A stretch of 64,000 nucleotides of DNA from Eopsaltria australis (Eukaryota > Chordata > Aves > Passeriformes > Petroicidae). Position 1 is the stretch's first letter. The number at the start of each line of letters is the position of its first letter. The notes under the pieces are model-generated. The model did no database searches and was not told where the DNA came from. It saw only the letters and a program-made list of their open reading frames with translations. A program made the position numbers and the translations under genes. The stretch spans positions 5,019,001-5,083,000 of the forward strand of contig JAVTVJ010000033.1 in NCBI GenBank assembly GCA_034509425.1, in the 5' to 3' direction. This document shows positions 36,633-49,330 of this stretch, piece by piece.

Positions 36633-39600
36633 TCTGAATACTGTTCTCTTCAGATAAAAATATTATCTTTAAGACTGACTACATTATACTGACAAAACAA
36701 TGAATTATTTTATCAGTTTAATCTAAAATAAAAACCATTGAGATTACTTGGTGGGGAGATGAGAGCCTGCACTCTCTTTCACCTAAGGAAACTGAAAAAT
36801 TTAGGACACTTGTCATATTCCTGTGTCTTCATAAAAGTCATGTTAGACTCATCATCCAATAACAATATCAGTCAGTTAATTACAGTATGTTTAATGCTGG
36901 TTGGTTTGATTTACAGCATAGAGTCTTAGCGTCCTATATTTAAGGCAGAAGAGAGATTTTTATTGCACTGTTCAGTGCTATAGGTCTAATTGTTAATAAA
37001 CAACAATAAATAGTGGCAACTACTGATGTTTAACCACTTATGTTTCAACTCTGTAAGAGAAAAACAGAAGCTGACATGAGCTTGCAAGTAAAGCCGTCTC
37101 CTCCTTTTGTCAAATAAAATAAAAATGAACTTTAAAGATACTTTGGTGCTCCAGTTTCAAAATTAATTATTACTGTCTTTTGTAGCACTTCTAGAATAAA
37201 AGAGAAGCAGGTTTTGCTGGACATTCATCCTGACTAGTCTTAGAATTTGAAACTCCAGATAGGTATATCTTCATTTAACCCATAATATAAATCTGTTTTA
37301 ATTTTATGTAAAATGTAACTCTGACCCAGAAGGAAGAATAAACATGTCAAATCAGAATTTATTAAGGAATGGACTAGGTACACTATCGTGTTTCTTAAAG
37401 AAAGTTTCTCTTTGCCAAGGTACAAGCACAACACTTGTAAGGGTTGTAAACAACATATATCATATGTTTCCTCTGCACTTCCACAGCAGAGAATTTAATT
37501 TATCCTCTAAGAAATAAGGTCAGGTGTATTTAAATAAAAAACAGAAAGGACAACAAAACCAAAACAAAAACCCAACAAAAATAGGTGCTTGAATTATTCA
37601 GTATTTTACAGCTGATGAACTATTAGTCTTAAAAATATACAGATTTCCTTCTAACCAGCACCTGAGATTATCTATTAAAAAAAAATCATAGCAAAAGGGG
37701 TCATTGAAACAGAGGGAGCAGATCCAGGAGAATCAGAGACAGGAGACTGCTTGCACAAAGCATTCTAGGATAACCTTCTTGTCTAGACATTTTTAACCCT
37801 TAGCTAGTGTAGATTATAAGTTGCACTGCTGCAGATGGTATATTTATGCAGACCATGTGAAAATATCATAATTAGGCATTTTTTCCCTGATGGGATGCTG
37901 AACCCTGCACACGTTCAGAATCCAAGTGTTTAATTTAACTCCTTGAGCAGAAATTCTGTCAACATGTTCAGATCCATGACACGAGAGAATGACCAGGAAT
38001 GGTGTTTGCGCAGTAAAACTCTCACACATCTGTGTAAGGTGGCATTCATGGGAGGCTTGGCTGACAGATAGCAGATGCTGCAATTTTGAAAATTCAGTAA
38101 TAGTTGGTGCTGCTTTTGGTAGGTTGGTGGCTGCATTTCAAATTTAAGTTTAATCTAAACACTGTTTGCTATACATACTTCTTAGACATGCAGAGACAGA
38201 GGAAAATCTTTTTTTTAAATGTCTTTACTTTATGTGCAACATATTTTTCCTAGTATGATGTAGCTGAAATGTTAAGATAGTAGCACTTATTCCCCATTTA
38301 AAAAGTGAGATTTTTCAGATTAAATACTTAAGAACTGTTCGAGCAGAACTTTTTCGCAAGAGACACAAAATACAAAAAATGTTTTTGCTAAAATAAAAAA
38401 AAAAAAAAAAAATTATGATGGTCATTACATAAAAAATGCTGTGGGTATATTTTAGAGACAAAATGTGATGAAAAATCAACTTTAATGCCTAAGATGATAA
38501 AGTTATGAATATACTGATATTTTTAAGATTTAGAAATAAATCTTAACTGACATCTTAATGAAAAGTTCTTATACTATGCAGTATACCTGCTTGTTCAAAA
38601 GGAACTCGGTATGTGAGGATAAGAAAAGCAATAAAGAAGGTTGAGAGATTAAAGCCCACCACTTTACAGGTCTGGAATATTTATCTGCTTATTCTATTTT
38701 TAATTCATCTGGCCATCTTCCTTCTGTCTGGCCCATTTGGCATACACCTTTTGTCTGACCTTACTGTCTGGAGATCATCTCAAAATGACAACTGAAAACA
38801 CAGCATGATACGCAGGATGCATCTCCTAGCTTACCACACTTAGAAGAAAATAAAATAAATAGTGAAGTCACAGAGTTAAGATCTCCTTCCAATCACTTTT
38901 GAAGAAGGAAATAATAAAACAGTGACATTTTCTATGTCTCATTAGAGAACCCCTATATAAAAAAATAATGTACTCATGTCACATCAACACATGACTATTT
39001 GACTTTCTTATAAATGCACTGCATGCCTGAGGATAAGATTCTCCACTAGCAACATGCACAGACCACAACACCTCTACAAAGCCAAAGAAGATTACTTTTT
39101 TAAAGATACAGTATATGTAAAATACAGTTGTACAAATACATACTTTATTATGGAGATGTTAATAACTGCCTGTAATAGTTTCACTGATATTCATTTATAA
39201 TCTGCTTCCATCTAATGGCAAAAAAAACCCCAAACCTTTCAGCATTGGTATTACATGAAAGTGTATTTTTTATCAATATAAAGTTTAAAAAGTTGTTCTT
39301 GATAAAAATTGCCACTCTTGCCTGTTTTACTGCTGTCTGTAGCTGCTATTTGCTTTACTTAGGGCTGTAAAAAACAGAATTTTTCTCTACAGCAAGAAGG
39401 ATGCTGCAATTACCTGTGAGTTGTAGCACACTGCTACAACTACATATTACAATATGGAACCAAGAGAAATTTACCATTTTTTTAGAGATTGCTGATGCTT
39501 GAGTAAGGACATTGTTTTGTTTAGCTTTAGTATTTCAATGAAAATTTTGGTATTTATTTATAGATCATCTCACCTTTGAATAAATTACTTCATTTCCTCT

Positions 39601-41151
39601 TGTAAATTGTTTACGTTTTTATAGAGACATGCTTCATGTTTTAAATAAGTATCTTTTCATTTTTTTTTTCTAATGAACAAGTAAAAATCATCTTGGTCAT
39701 ATCTCTAAGACTTTCTTAAAAAGAAAAACAAAACAAAGAGAATGTGCTCATATATCAGTTTAACACAGCTAAACATACAACATTAGAATACAAAATGAAT
39801 GTGTACACACATGGATCTTAACTGGTCTATCAGATTCTCAAACTGTTCCTTTACAGCTGTTGAAGAAACAGAATACATTAGCCACAAAGCTTTATCTGAA
39901 CAGCCAGAATAGGTTTTCCCTCTCTCATCTGCCTCCTATTGCAAGTCATTCTCTTTTTTAAAGTCTGATCGTCCCAACCAGAGAGCTTGGAGAAATTCAT
40001 TAAGCATGACATATGTGATTTCTAAAACATCCCTGTAGCTACTGACAACCATCTCCTATCTGAGGACTTCTCACTATCCAAATTTTCAGTTTCCTCAGGA
40101 ACACGTTTTCATAATCAACCCTCACACAGCTATTTAAACTTGCCATCTCACTGTCTGCCACTAGAAAACTGTACAGTTCCAACCCAGGCAGTATTACTGG
40201 GGCACAGGTAACTGAAAATCTGAAGCCACACACTCCTGTCATACACAGGCAGAAAGCTTCACTGATCAGATCAAAATCTGACTCCAACTTACACTGGAGT
40301 TTTAGCACTATTCCAAAGAGTGAGACGATCCATGAAACATCTCCTTATATATTTCATTGTACCCCTTTAAGCATTGCACTTTCTGACAACCTCTTTTTTT
40401 TTCTCTCCATGCCAAAATTCTCAACAGGTTATTCTGGCATATGTATCTTTACAAAGACACTAAATAGCTTGTCTGCACTTACAACCCTTTCTTTGAACAC
40501 AATTTTCAAAAACATGTTTACAAAGTATGTATAACTGGGCACTGATGACTGTGGTGGAGTGACTGACTGTACAGGAGGTACATACCCAAACTCTCTATCA
40601 CTCTGCTTCTCAGCAGGATGAGGAGAGAAAATAAGAAATTCAATCTTAGCCAAGCCCAATACAATGACTCTTGAGGAAAACGAGAATGTCTTTCAATGCT
40701 GGCTTAATAAAACTAAGCCAGCCCATTTATGCATGTAACAAGCTTTATAGCCAGATATCATACAAAGCAAGATTTAAAAAAAAAGGAAGGAGGAAAAAAA
40801 TTTCAGCAAACTACCCAAGCACAATTTGGCTAAAATAAAAGTTATTCTACAGCACAGTCAGAGATCACAGACATGACAGCAGTTTTAGTCTGATCGATAC
40901 TGATATGGTTCACAGAATCACAGCAGAAAGCAGTCAACAAGAGTCTGCTATAGGCCAAAGAAATCTGACCTCTGGGCCTGGGATCCTGCCATGTTTGAGA
41001 CCTAGCCAGAACCAAATATTATTCACTCACAAATTAATCATTGCTGTTCTCAAAGCTGCCTTCTAAGGAAATGGGTGAATGAATTAGCAAGAGGACTAAC
41101 TTCAAAGGGTTCTTTACAAAGAACATACAAACAGCAGTGTTCTGATCAACA
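36633..41151. other. Non-coding sequence, mononucleotide tracts only
   Basis: Apart from an A18 run at 38395-38412 and an A/C stretch near 37541-37582, I see no gene, LINE or LTR sequence up to the target site of the LTR at 41152. Confidence 0.5.
38395..38412. repeat. Poly(A) run, A18
   Basis: Uninterrupted run of 18 A after AAAT. Confidence 0.9.
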
Positions 41152-41157
41152 GAGTCC
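41152..41157. repeat. Left target-site duplication of the solo LTR (GAGTCC)
   Basis: GAGTCC immediately precedes the TG of the LTR and recurs right after its terminal CA at 41739-41744. A 6-bp duplication is typical of class II (ERVK-like and alpharetroviral) integration in birds. The direct match runs to 11 bp (CAACAGAGTCC) because the LTR itself ends in CAACA. Confidence 0.85.
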
Positions 41158-41738
41158 TGTGGCCGTTGGCTTGGGCTGGCCAGCTGCCACCAGGGTTTCG
41201 GACAGCAGCCCTATGGCATTTACAGCCAGCATCCCCGCGGGTTCCCTGCCATCAGGGCTCTTGCCCTTTACCGCAGGCTGCGGCCCCCTTTTGGTAGCCA
41301 CTGAACCGATGAGCCGGAGTATCGTGGGAGGGTTCTCTCACCCGGGATAATAGAGACACCGTATTGCCAGCTCTCTGGGCACCCAGGTGAAAGACCTGGG
41401 GCGCCTTCTGCATCAGACTTTTATTGTGGGATTACAAACCAATCACTGATGGGCTCGGGGGAGGAACCAGGGAGGGATCAGGGGACAGGAACCAACTGGG
41501 AAAGGAAGGGGGAGGAGAAGGGGAGACTGGCAGGGGATAATACAATCAAGTACTGAGTTCTGGAGCCTAAAGGTGATAAGACAGGAGAGTGGCAGCTGGG
41601 GACAGGGTAGCCAGCCCCCGGGAAGCCCGGCCCATCCACAGGACAAACCACCCCGGGCTCTGCCCCAGGGGAGTCCCCAGCCCCCGGCTTCCTAGTGGGG
41701 GGACAAGGGTTTTCTGGGGACTTGGAACCACCACAACA
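41158..41738 (-). mobile_element. Solo LTR of an endogenous retrovirus, ERVK-like (orientation probably minus)
   Basis: This 581-bp GC-rich block in AT-rich DNA starts TGT and ends ACA and is flanked by identical 6-bp duplications, the structure of a retroviral LTR. Orientation is read as minus because that strand has AATAAAAG (complement of 41418-41425) with a CCAAT box on the opposite strand just upstream (41439-41443) and a stem-loop just downstream (41382-41400), as in an R region. The plus strand has no AATAAA. U3 would be about 310 bp. There is no primer-binding site, polypurine tract or gag/pol/env, so it is a solo LTR left by LTR-LTR recombination. Intact duplications and several CpGs suggest a fairly recent insertion. 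Family assignment rests on the duplication length only. Confidence 0.85.
41382..41400 (-). other. GC-rich stem-loop inside the LTR
   Basis: CCCAGGT and ACCTGGG form a perfect 7-bp stem around a 5-nt loop. On the minus strand it starts about 20 nt after AATAAA, where the R/U5 hairpin of many retroviruses lies. A role in transcript folding or polyadenylation is inference. Confidence 0.5.
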
Positions 41739-41744
41739 GAGTCC
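41739..41744. repeat. Right target-site duplication of the solo LTR (GAGTCC)
   Basis: Identical to 41152-41157. If the LTR were taken to end three bases earlier (CCACA), the duplication would read as 9 bp; the 6-bp reading fits retroviral integration better. Confidence 0.85.
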
Positions 41745-42118
41745 ATCACCTGCCTTTCTCTCAACACAGGTCTACTATTTGTCAATAAAACACAGCTATG
41801 ATCAATTATAGAAAAGGCATCTGATCTATATATTGGTCATTTGGTTGAAATACACTTGGGTAAGTTTTTGAAATTTGCTTTATCTAAAGAGTGCACTATG
41901 ACTTTAGGCTGAGACACACTTTGTCTTTAACAAGACCTTATACTGAAGGAGCTTCATGGGAATTAGCCTGTGTTATTTTTTTAAAATATGGATGCTAATG
42001 ACACTGTTACCAAAGAGTAAATCTTCATGTCATAGGCTATTTCCCACATATCTGGAGTCACTCCTTCACCATTTATAGAAAAAGATCATTACATATAGAC
42101 AATGTGTTATAATCAGAA

Positions 42119-42219
42119 ATAAAAACCCCAAACCAAACGAAAACCACCACCAACAAAAGCCCCAAAGGAGCAAACAACCAACCAACTATAAAACAAAACA
42201 AAAACCCAAACAAACAAAC
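42119..42219. repeat. A/C low-complexity tract
   Basis: About 100 bp of AAACC, ACCACC, CAACC and AAAC words with a few other bases. Confidence 0.85.
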
Positions 42220-42539
42220 TCTCTTGCATAAAAAGGAAAAGAAGTATGTGGGATTAATGAAAACTATTTTCTTTTCTAGACTCTGATAACTCTATAGGAT
42301 TCCACCTCTCTGGGCCTGTTTCCAGCCACTTTACTGGAGTCCAACTTGACTTAATGATTCTAGCTGATAAGAGAATCCTACATTATTATGCAAGGCGGTG
42401 TGCGGTGAAGAGGATGCAGGAAGGCACTGCCTCTTCTGTCAGGCCACATTTTCCGAGGCATGTCACATAGAAAAAAGGCTCTTGAGCTCTGCACCAGCAA
42501 AAAGCTCAGGTTTACTGCTCAACGAAACATAGCACAGTC

Positions 42540-42665
42540 TATCTAACTCTTACTGCCACCAGGTATGGTACACTCCCAGGAGGAGGCAATAAATCGGATG
42601 AACAACGGATGTTAATTCAGGCATGATTATCTCAGTAATTATACCATTTTCTCCTACTCCACTTT
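42540..42665. promoter_or_regulatory. Candidate conserved non-coding element
   Basis: GCCACCAGGTATGG (E-box-like CAGGTA) is followed by GGCAATAAATCGGATG, ACGGATGTTAATTC, GGCATGATTATC and AGTAATTATACC. Two CpG-containing words persist in CpG-poor DNA. It is non-repetitive. The call is motif-based inference. Confidence 0.25.
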
Positions 42666-45600
42666 CAAGATGAAGTCTCAAGCCATCATGAGGCAGACAG
42701 AAGAAGGTTGTTTCTGATTGCTTAGAAACTTCCCACGAGAAATATCTTCTTCAAGGAAAAAGAGGGTTACTATTTGTGAGCATAGCAACATACTCTGTCC
42801 AGTCTGGGTACCCTGTATCTACCAGGAAAGCCTGACTTGCTGCTGTCTTGATCATTGTGTAGTGATCTGTACCTGGAAAAATAAGCATAAAATGATGTTT
42901 TCTTCTAGTTCAAGTAGCATTTTTACACTTATATTACACCATGGTAAACAATTACACACATTGCAAGACAGTGAAAGGTATGAAAGGCATTACTTTTTAC
43001 CTGTCCTTCACTGTTTCTCAGCAGAACACAAGTATTAAAATTATGCCAACTGCCTGCAGTAAGAGTCACTTGCCTCCATCCAAGAATTTCAAAGTATTTT
43101 TCAAACAACCAATTCCTTCCACCTTCACACAAAACAGAAAAAACCCCATGCTATATTAGGATATAGTCAAGCAAAGCAAACCACAAAAAAAAGGTCCCTA
43201 AGGTCAAGGATAAATCAACTGAAGAAACTCCTATGTGTCCAATAGATCCTAGTCCCAATCCCCTGCCCTAACCCTTAAGCCACACCCACAGTTTGTAATG
43301 GCAATATCCATAAAGGTCCTAATTTCATTTTCTATGTACTGCAGTTGCTTCATTTCTCCTTTTCCTTTTCTGCAGGCCATAGAAAGGACTCACTAATCCT
43401 CCTCTCATAAAAATGCCTGTTTTTTCTGACATGCTGATGTTCATGTAGATGTGGGTTTGCTCTTCTTCGCTTTCCCTCACAGTGGGTGAAGCTTAAGTTG
43501 ACTTTATGTTGAATGACAGGATAAACACAAAAGCAGAAATAAATAAGCAAGATAAAAAAGAACAAGATAAGCAACAGCAAGAAGTTTCACAAATCTCCTC
43601 AACTGATGATGCTGGGCTGTGACAAATCAGGCTTATATAGATTTTGTCATAAGCTAGCAAAAAGACAACACAACTTTTAAAGGTCATCCCCGTTTCCAAA
43701 ACTCTGCATTAAAACAGGATGTTGCCTTTAATTGTATTTTCCTGGCCAACAACTGTGTTCATCTTCTTTCCTTTTTCAAATGCTGGCATGAGTCATGTGC
43801 TTGTGAAATATGATTGCCATTCTTACAGTATCTAAATTTCATAAAAACACAAACACCAACTAAGAAAGCAGCAGCACTTCTGTTATGAGATGGTGCCATT
43901 TATCTCACACAGGGACCAATTGGACCGTGTTTTCTCTAAGAAACCAGTTGAAATCTCCAATCCTTTTCTGAGAAAAGGTCATGCTCAGCTTTCAGACATT
44001 CTTATATGCAGCTACATGTGAATTAAGAACTTACCAATGCATAATTACCCCTGCTGTAGGTGCCTCCCCAGCAGGAACTTCTTTTTAAATCACATTAATT
44101 GTTACGCCCAAGTATGGCACTAGCTAATCATATCACAGGTTGTGTAATTTCATCATAAAAGTCCTCTCTAAGCACATGCTATACATGCTTACAAAGTGAT
44201 TTTAGAAGTGCAATTCCAATGCTGTAGCAGCTAACTGCAGACTAAAAAAAGTTTGAGTATTTTATGTCTCATGGGAACTCATCTTAGAATTTCCTCCTCT
44301 AAGAGATTTTAGCAGACAACCATTTTTCTTTTCTCAATGCCATTTATTGCAGTAAACTAGTGCTTGCTTATCATAACTGTTCTATGTGCATCATGAAGAT
44401 GTGATGATCTATGCCCTTAAGTCTCTCCCTCACTTCCTCTTCCACCAACCTGCCATCATCAGGAAATTCCAAGCATAAAAATTATGATACTTAGCATCAA
44501 AACCATTTTGCCATGACCCTACTATTCTCTTCAGAAACAATGAACAATTACTAAGTCAACACTTCGCGAGAGAGAAAGCTGAACTGGATCTCAGCATAGC
44601 ACAATAAAAGTACCACATTGACATGTGTGTGCAATCAGCTATACAGGGATTTAAACTAGAAATGGTCTTATGCAAACAGTAGTCTCAGGTATGCAAATAA
44701 ATACAAACAAAGCAAAACACGGGACTCTTGAATAATACCAGCTGCTGCTGGCAGTTAGGAAATAATTTCTTACAATCACTTAAAAATAAACAAGACACAC
44801 ACACCCATTCTAAACATGATTATCATACATACACCTAGATCATAGATATGACAGGAATGTTTTTAAAATCCAAAAGTCTACAGCAACTTCTGTACCTCTA
44901 ATAGCAGATGTTCTAATTAATATATCTGTCTTGCCACTGGGCCATCACCACCAACACAGTGACATAGGGTCTCATAGGCTTTCATTAGGGTTGCAGTATT
45001 TAATTGCATAAACCAGTTTACAAAAGCAGAGTAACCTAATATACATGAGGGCGAACTTGAAGCAGAGGACAGACACAAAGGACAGACAAAGAATGGAAAG
45101 TGCAGGTTTTGAAGCATAATTAGCAGCCTTCATTTACCTTTCCCCCAATCCCCTCCTAAAATAAAGAAGAGAGGAATACATGTAGTTTTGAGAACAGCCA
45201 GGAGCCAGTACCAAAGAAGAGACTCGAAGTCCCCTTTTGTTTTAGAGTTCTTGCAGCAGCAATACTGAATCTGCATTACAATGCTTTGCCTCTGGGCAGC
45301 AGTAATACCATGGTATACTACGTTAACTATAAATGTTTAATCACTGCCTATGATCTCAGCACAGTCCACCAGTTTCATTTTGCGAGCATGGGCCAAGCTG
45401 TGCAGAAATATCCTAAATCAAGATTTAACAGCATCAGTTAGAAATTATTCTGGCTGTGAATCCTCTTATCTCCTCTTATTCACACTACCCAGCTCTGACA
45501 GCAGACTGCTTTTCCAGCACAACTGTTTTACCTAAAGATGCACCCCACAATGCAGAGCACGTAGACAAGCAAATTAACTCCCAGTCACATTAATGTTATC

Positions 45601-45999
45601 TAGACTTCAGTGATATCCACACTCCTACAAGCTACAAAGCCAGCTGTCTGTTTTCTCTGAAGCTTAAAAGTCATAGTAGGACCCAGAAAAAGTGAGAAAA
45701 TGAGATTGATCAAGTTCATTTCAATAATGCTGGTTTGCATAAAAAGAGGCTTTCTGGTAAGTAAAAAAGAGATTTCTTTATTCACTGGAAAAAAAGGAAA
45801 AACTGGAAACAAGGTAGGATATAATGGGAAGGTCCTTTATATGATATGTTAAACTAAATTTTCAGACCCCTGGGGCAAAAATATGTAACAAACTGACACT
45901 CAGCATCCTGTAGCCTAATTATGAGCAACCACACTAGAAATCCTGAGTGAACTATTAACCTTCTGCATTGACAGAAATGCACTGGCATAACCTGACTTT
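42666..45999. other. Non-coding sequence, no feature seen
   Basis: No repeat family or gene recognised. A 106-codon frame (42718-43038) overlaps shorter frames on the other strand and has no recognisable domain. Confidence 0.5.
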
Positions 46000-46100
46000 A
46001 ATAAAGGATTGATATCTCCAGCATCATGTTTTAATGAATTCTGATTTGATATTAGTAACAGCTTGCCCCACATTAGTGTACTGGTGATGGCCTCCTACAG
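46000..46100. promoter_or_regulatory. Candidate regulatory stretch (weak)
   Basis: GACTTTAATAAAGG, AAAGGATTGATATC and TTTTAATGAATTCTGATTT occur within 60 bp in a non-repetitive setting. Support is limited to motif density. Confidence 0.17.
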
Positions 46101-46930
46101 TTTCTCTTTGAAAAAGAAACTAAATTAGGATCATAGAACAACAGATTTTGTAAACTCTAGTGAATAATCTAAAAGACTAGCACTGATCTATAAAAAGCCT
46201 ATAGGACATTAATACAAGGATAATTTTTTGGCTCAGAAGTTCAATAATGAAGTCTGTGCCTGTGAAATGTGTGCTAGGGATTAACGTGTATTTACATTTT
46301 AGACAGTTAATTGGATTTGCAAAATAAAACAAAACTACATAGACCTTCGCCAGGTAATGCCATTTTCTTGGTGCTTCAGTGGATGATTCTCCTGTGCATG
46401 TGTGCATTTTGTACATTTCTTTTAGTAGTCATTCAGTTGTTTTACCTGAGTTTGGATGACATACCTCTGAGCAGCAATTGCATGATATTTGGAAAATTAC
46501 TGCATCATGAAGTTCCGTTGCTTCATCTGAGGCTACAATGCACTTTTCAGAAGTGTCCTTTTAGTTGCTCCCATAAACAAGTACCACAGATCTGATCAGT
46601 TGCTTTCATACAAGAAATTGCTTTATTCTTATTAATGGTTTGTGATTCTTTGGCTATATAGGCTTTTCCACTATAGCGAAATGGAGTTGCAAGAGGTTGT
46701 ACTGGTAAAGGGCACAGTTATCCCTTCTCCAGACCAACAAGAGAAAGACACTCAGGTATCTTGTATGTAGAATCACTACCTTTATTTAAACATGTTACCA
46801 ATACATTACAGGCCTTGCATTGGTTTATTCCACTAATTTTTCTCTTCTATTCCATAAAACAATTTGAGATTTATACATTATCCTTTGTCTATTGCTTTAG
46901 TAATATCTATCTTCCCCTTTAAAATTGAAA

Positions 46931-46953
46931 CAAACAAACAAACAACAACAAAT
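46931..46953. repeat. (CAAA)/(CAA) short tandem repeat
   Basis: Three CAAA units followed by CAA units. Confidence 0.85.
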
Positions 46954-48339
46954 AAAAACCATACACCCTGTGATTTGATACAGTCCTTCTTAACTCTTAT
47001 TTTCAAAGGGAAAAAAAAATCCTTGGGGGTGGGGAGGAAGAAAACCTTGTAGTGTTTGTCTGCTTTCAAACACCATGCATCTTGTATAACAGGTCAAGCT
47101 TTCAACTTAATTCTCCACTCTTTTCACTGTAACAACACAAAAAGACAGGGGCCCAGATTCCAGCTCCAACAAAACCATGTGATGCATTTTGGAAGCCCAC
47201 TCTTCTCACCTCTTCCCTCCACTGAAAGCAAGGGGCATACCTGTTTTGATACTGTTGTTGTGAAGTGCTCATTAAATTATTGCTCATAGCAGGGGGCAAG
47301 GATACTTTTGACTAAATCTGTTAGCCAGCCTCCTGCAGTGACTCTCCTCTGGATTCCGCAGCAGGCATCTCTTTGATGTGCTTATAATAAATGGAATACA
47401 ACTGGGAGAAATCAGAAAGGGCAATGTTGACAACTGTCATAGCTGGTTACAGCTTGAATGGCAACTGAGCAGAAGGTCTCTCTCTCTGTTGCTCTCATAC
47501 CTCAGATCTCCTTAGCATCATTTCTGGTAGGCATCCAATCTCCATTAGCAAGAGTTTCTGGAAAATTGCATTTCTCCCTAAATTCTCTCTCTCTCTGCTG
47601 TAAATGTAATGCACTGTTCTGGGTCACCAGGTCTTCTAGATTAAATGGTTTTGCAACTCTAACAGCATATCCACTATGATAGGCAAAGTGCCAAGATATA
47701 ATTGGTGATACATAACAGAAATTACAAGCAATATTAATGGAGGATATATTTCAAGAAAAGAACTGTTTTCATTCCAGAAACATTTTTATGCCATTAGGTA
47801 AAGGGCAAAAAAAGTTAATGCTACTAAATATGGTATAATTCCTCAGCAACCATTTTTATCTGATGAATCCTATATATTTATGCCATACTGAAAATTGCCC
47901 CATAAATTATCTCATTTCGTCAGCACTAGAAAATTTGGAATATATGACAACTTTAAAATATCAACTAACAGCTGATAGTTTTGCATACTGCTTCATATAT
48001 TGTGAAAGCACATGTTTTTTAAATAAAACTTTTTATGCATTAAAATCCACATGCAGATTAATTTAGTTGGTAATAGTAACTGTAAATTCCCCTGAAGATA
48101 GGGAAATTATATCTCATCCCTGTTCCAAGCATTTCAATATCTAATAATGTTTCCAGCTCTTGTTAACTTCTTCTTTTGCAATATCAACCTCAAAAATGAA
48201 GTCTTCAAACCTTTAAAGGCTTAAAACTTAAAAACAGTTGAGACACATAACAAAAGTTGTTTGGAGGCTAAATATAAGAATCAAGGAAATCAAAGAAAGA
48301 AAAGCTAAAGAAAAACAGATTTCACACACCAAACCCCCT

Positions 48340-48361
48340 CCCCCCCCCCCCCCCCCCCCCC
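48340..48361. repeat. Poly(C) run, C22
   Basis: Twenty-two uninterrupted C residues, preceded by CCCCCT, in an otherwise AT-rich region. On the minus strand this is G22, able in principle to form a G-quadruplex; the C strand could form an i-motif. Runs this long are prone to length error in sequencing. Confidence 0.92.
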
Positions 48362-48451
48362 ACCTTCCCCAGTCTAATAAGATAAAAGGCAAAAGCTGCT
48401 TGATTTGAGATTTCGTTTTTCAAATCAGTCTAGAAAATTCCTGTTATAGCT

Positions 48452-48510
48452 GAGGCTGATGCTACACAATCTAATTGACTTTTAGGAATCCTAATTTCTA
48501 TGATTCTATG
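48452..48510 (+). mobile_element. Degenerate CR1 3' end (plus strand)
   Basis: GAGGCTGATGCTACACAATC and TTTTAGGAATCC are consistent with a decayed CR1 tail (GAGGTTGGACTAGATGACC then a TTTAGGGTCCC-like stretch). It ends in an intact CTATGATTCTATG octamer pair. It is only about 60 bp, so confidence rests mainly on the octamers. Confidence 0.55.
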
Positions 48511-48884
48511 AAAAATACCCGCCGTGTTAGTGGGAATTAAAGCACTTCCAGCTGAAGAATGCTAAAATGAAAGCTAACACTGAGAAATAGTAGATCATTG
48601 TGTTCTTGTTCTGAATTACAATTTGGTGCATATGTGAGACAAGCCTGAGGCCTAACCAGGACTTCCCACAGAGAGAGGAGGAACAGGCAGCATGGTAAAA
48701 ACCTCAGAGCAACACTTTCAAGTGCTGAATTTCAAAAATAAATCTCAGACTGTACATGGTAGAGAGGACACAGGGACAGAAGGAATTAACCCTCCAAAGA
48801 ACAATGTTAAGTTTTCCTTTTCAAAAACCTTTCTGAAATCCATCATTTATGAGAGTAACTGAAGAACAAGGATAAAGTATTGAT

Positions 48885-48910
48885 AAAAAAAAAAAAAAAA
48901 AAGAAAAAAA
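48885..48910. repeat. Poly(A) tract, A18-G-A7
   Basis: An A tract broken by one G. Confidence 0.9.
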
Positions 48911-49129
48911 CCAGCTAGGAAATCACAGCACCGTTAAACTACATAAGAGCTTGTGCCAAATTTGAAGAGTAAGAGCAGTTTCAATAGTTTCCACAAGAAT
49001 GAATAATGACAAACTATCTAGGGACTCAATTGTACTCAACATATGCAAACATAGAGAAGATAATATTCTTGGACATTGGGGAAATTATTTGAAATGAGAT
49101 GTCACATATTCTTTAAAGTCATTCCTGTT

Positions 49130-49330
49130 AATACACCATTGGGTTAATGTCACTGGCCTTAAAAGTTTACTGTCATACTATTTAATTGGAAATTCCAATC
49201 TAATCTAAGTTTTCCTATCATGTTCCTGTCCATCAAATCAGTGTAATAGCTATTTTAATCTTGCCCACATGTGGGAGATCACTGACGCTTAAAAAATCAC
49301 TCCGCTGAAATATTTGTGTCATTAAATCTC
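49130..49330. promoter_or_regulatory. Palindrome-rich candidate conserved non-coding element
   Basis: Two perfect palindromes lie 65 bp apart. One is ATTGGAA and TTCCAAT around a central A (49185-49199), which carries inverted CCAAT boxes. The other is the 12-bp CCCACATGTGGG (49264-49275), with an E-box core. TTTAATTGG and GTAATAGC words accompany them. The setting is non-repetitive. Enhancer identity is inference. Confidence 0.3.

Noticed and set aside
40911..40926. CACAGAATCACAG, like CR1 terminal octamers
   Set aside because: No CR1 tail follows on either side.
41075..41350. Open frames in the GC-rich block (also 41443-41801, both strands)
   Set aside because: They lie in or across the edge of the solo LTR and arise from its GC-rich, stop-poor composition; LTRs of this kind encode no protein.
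46129..46160. GATCATAGAACAACAGATTTTG, like a decayed CR1 end
   Set aside because: Only the octamer region is similar; the rest of the tail is absent.
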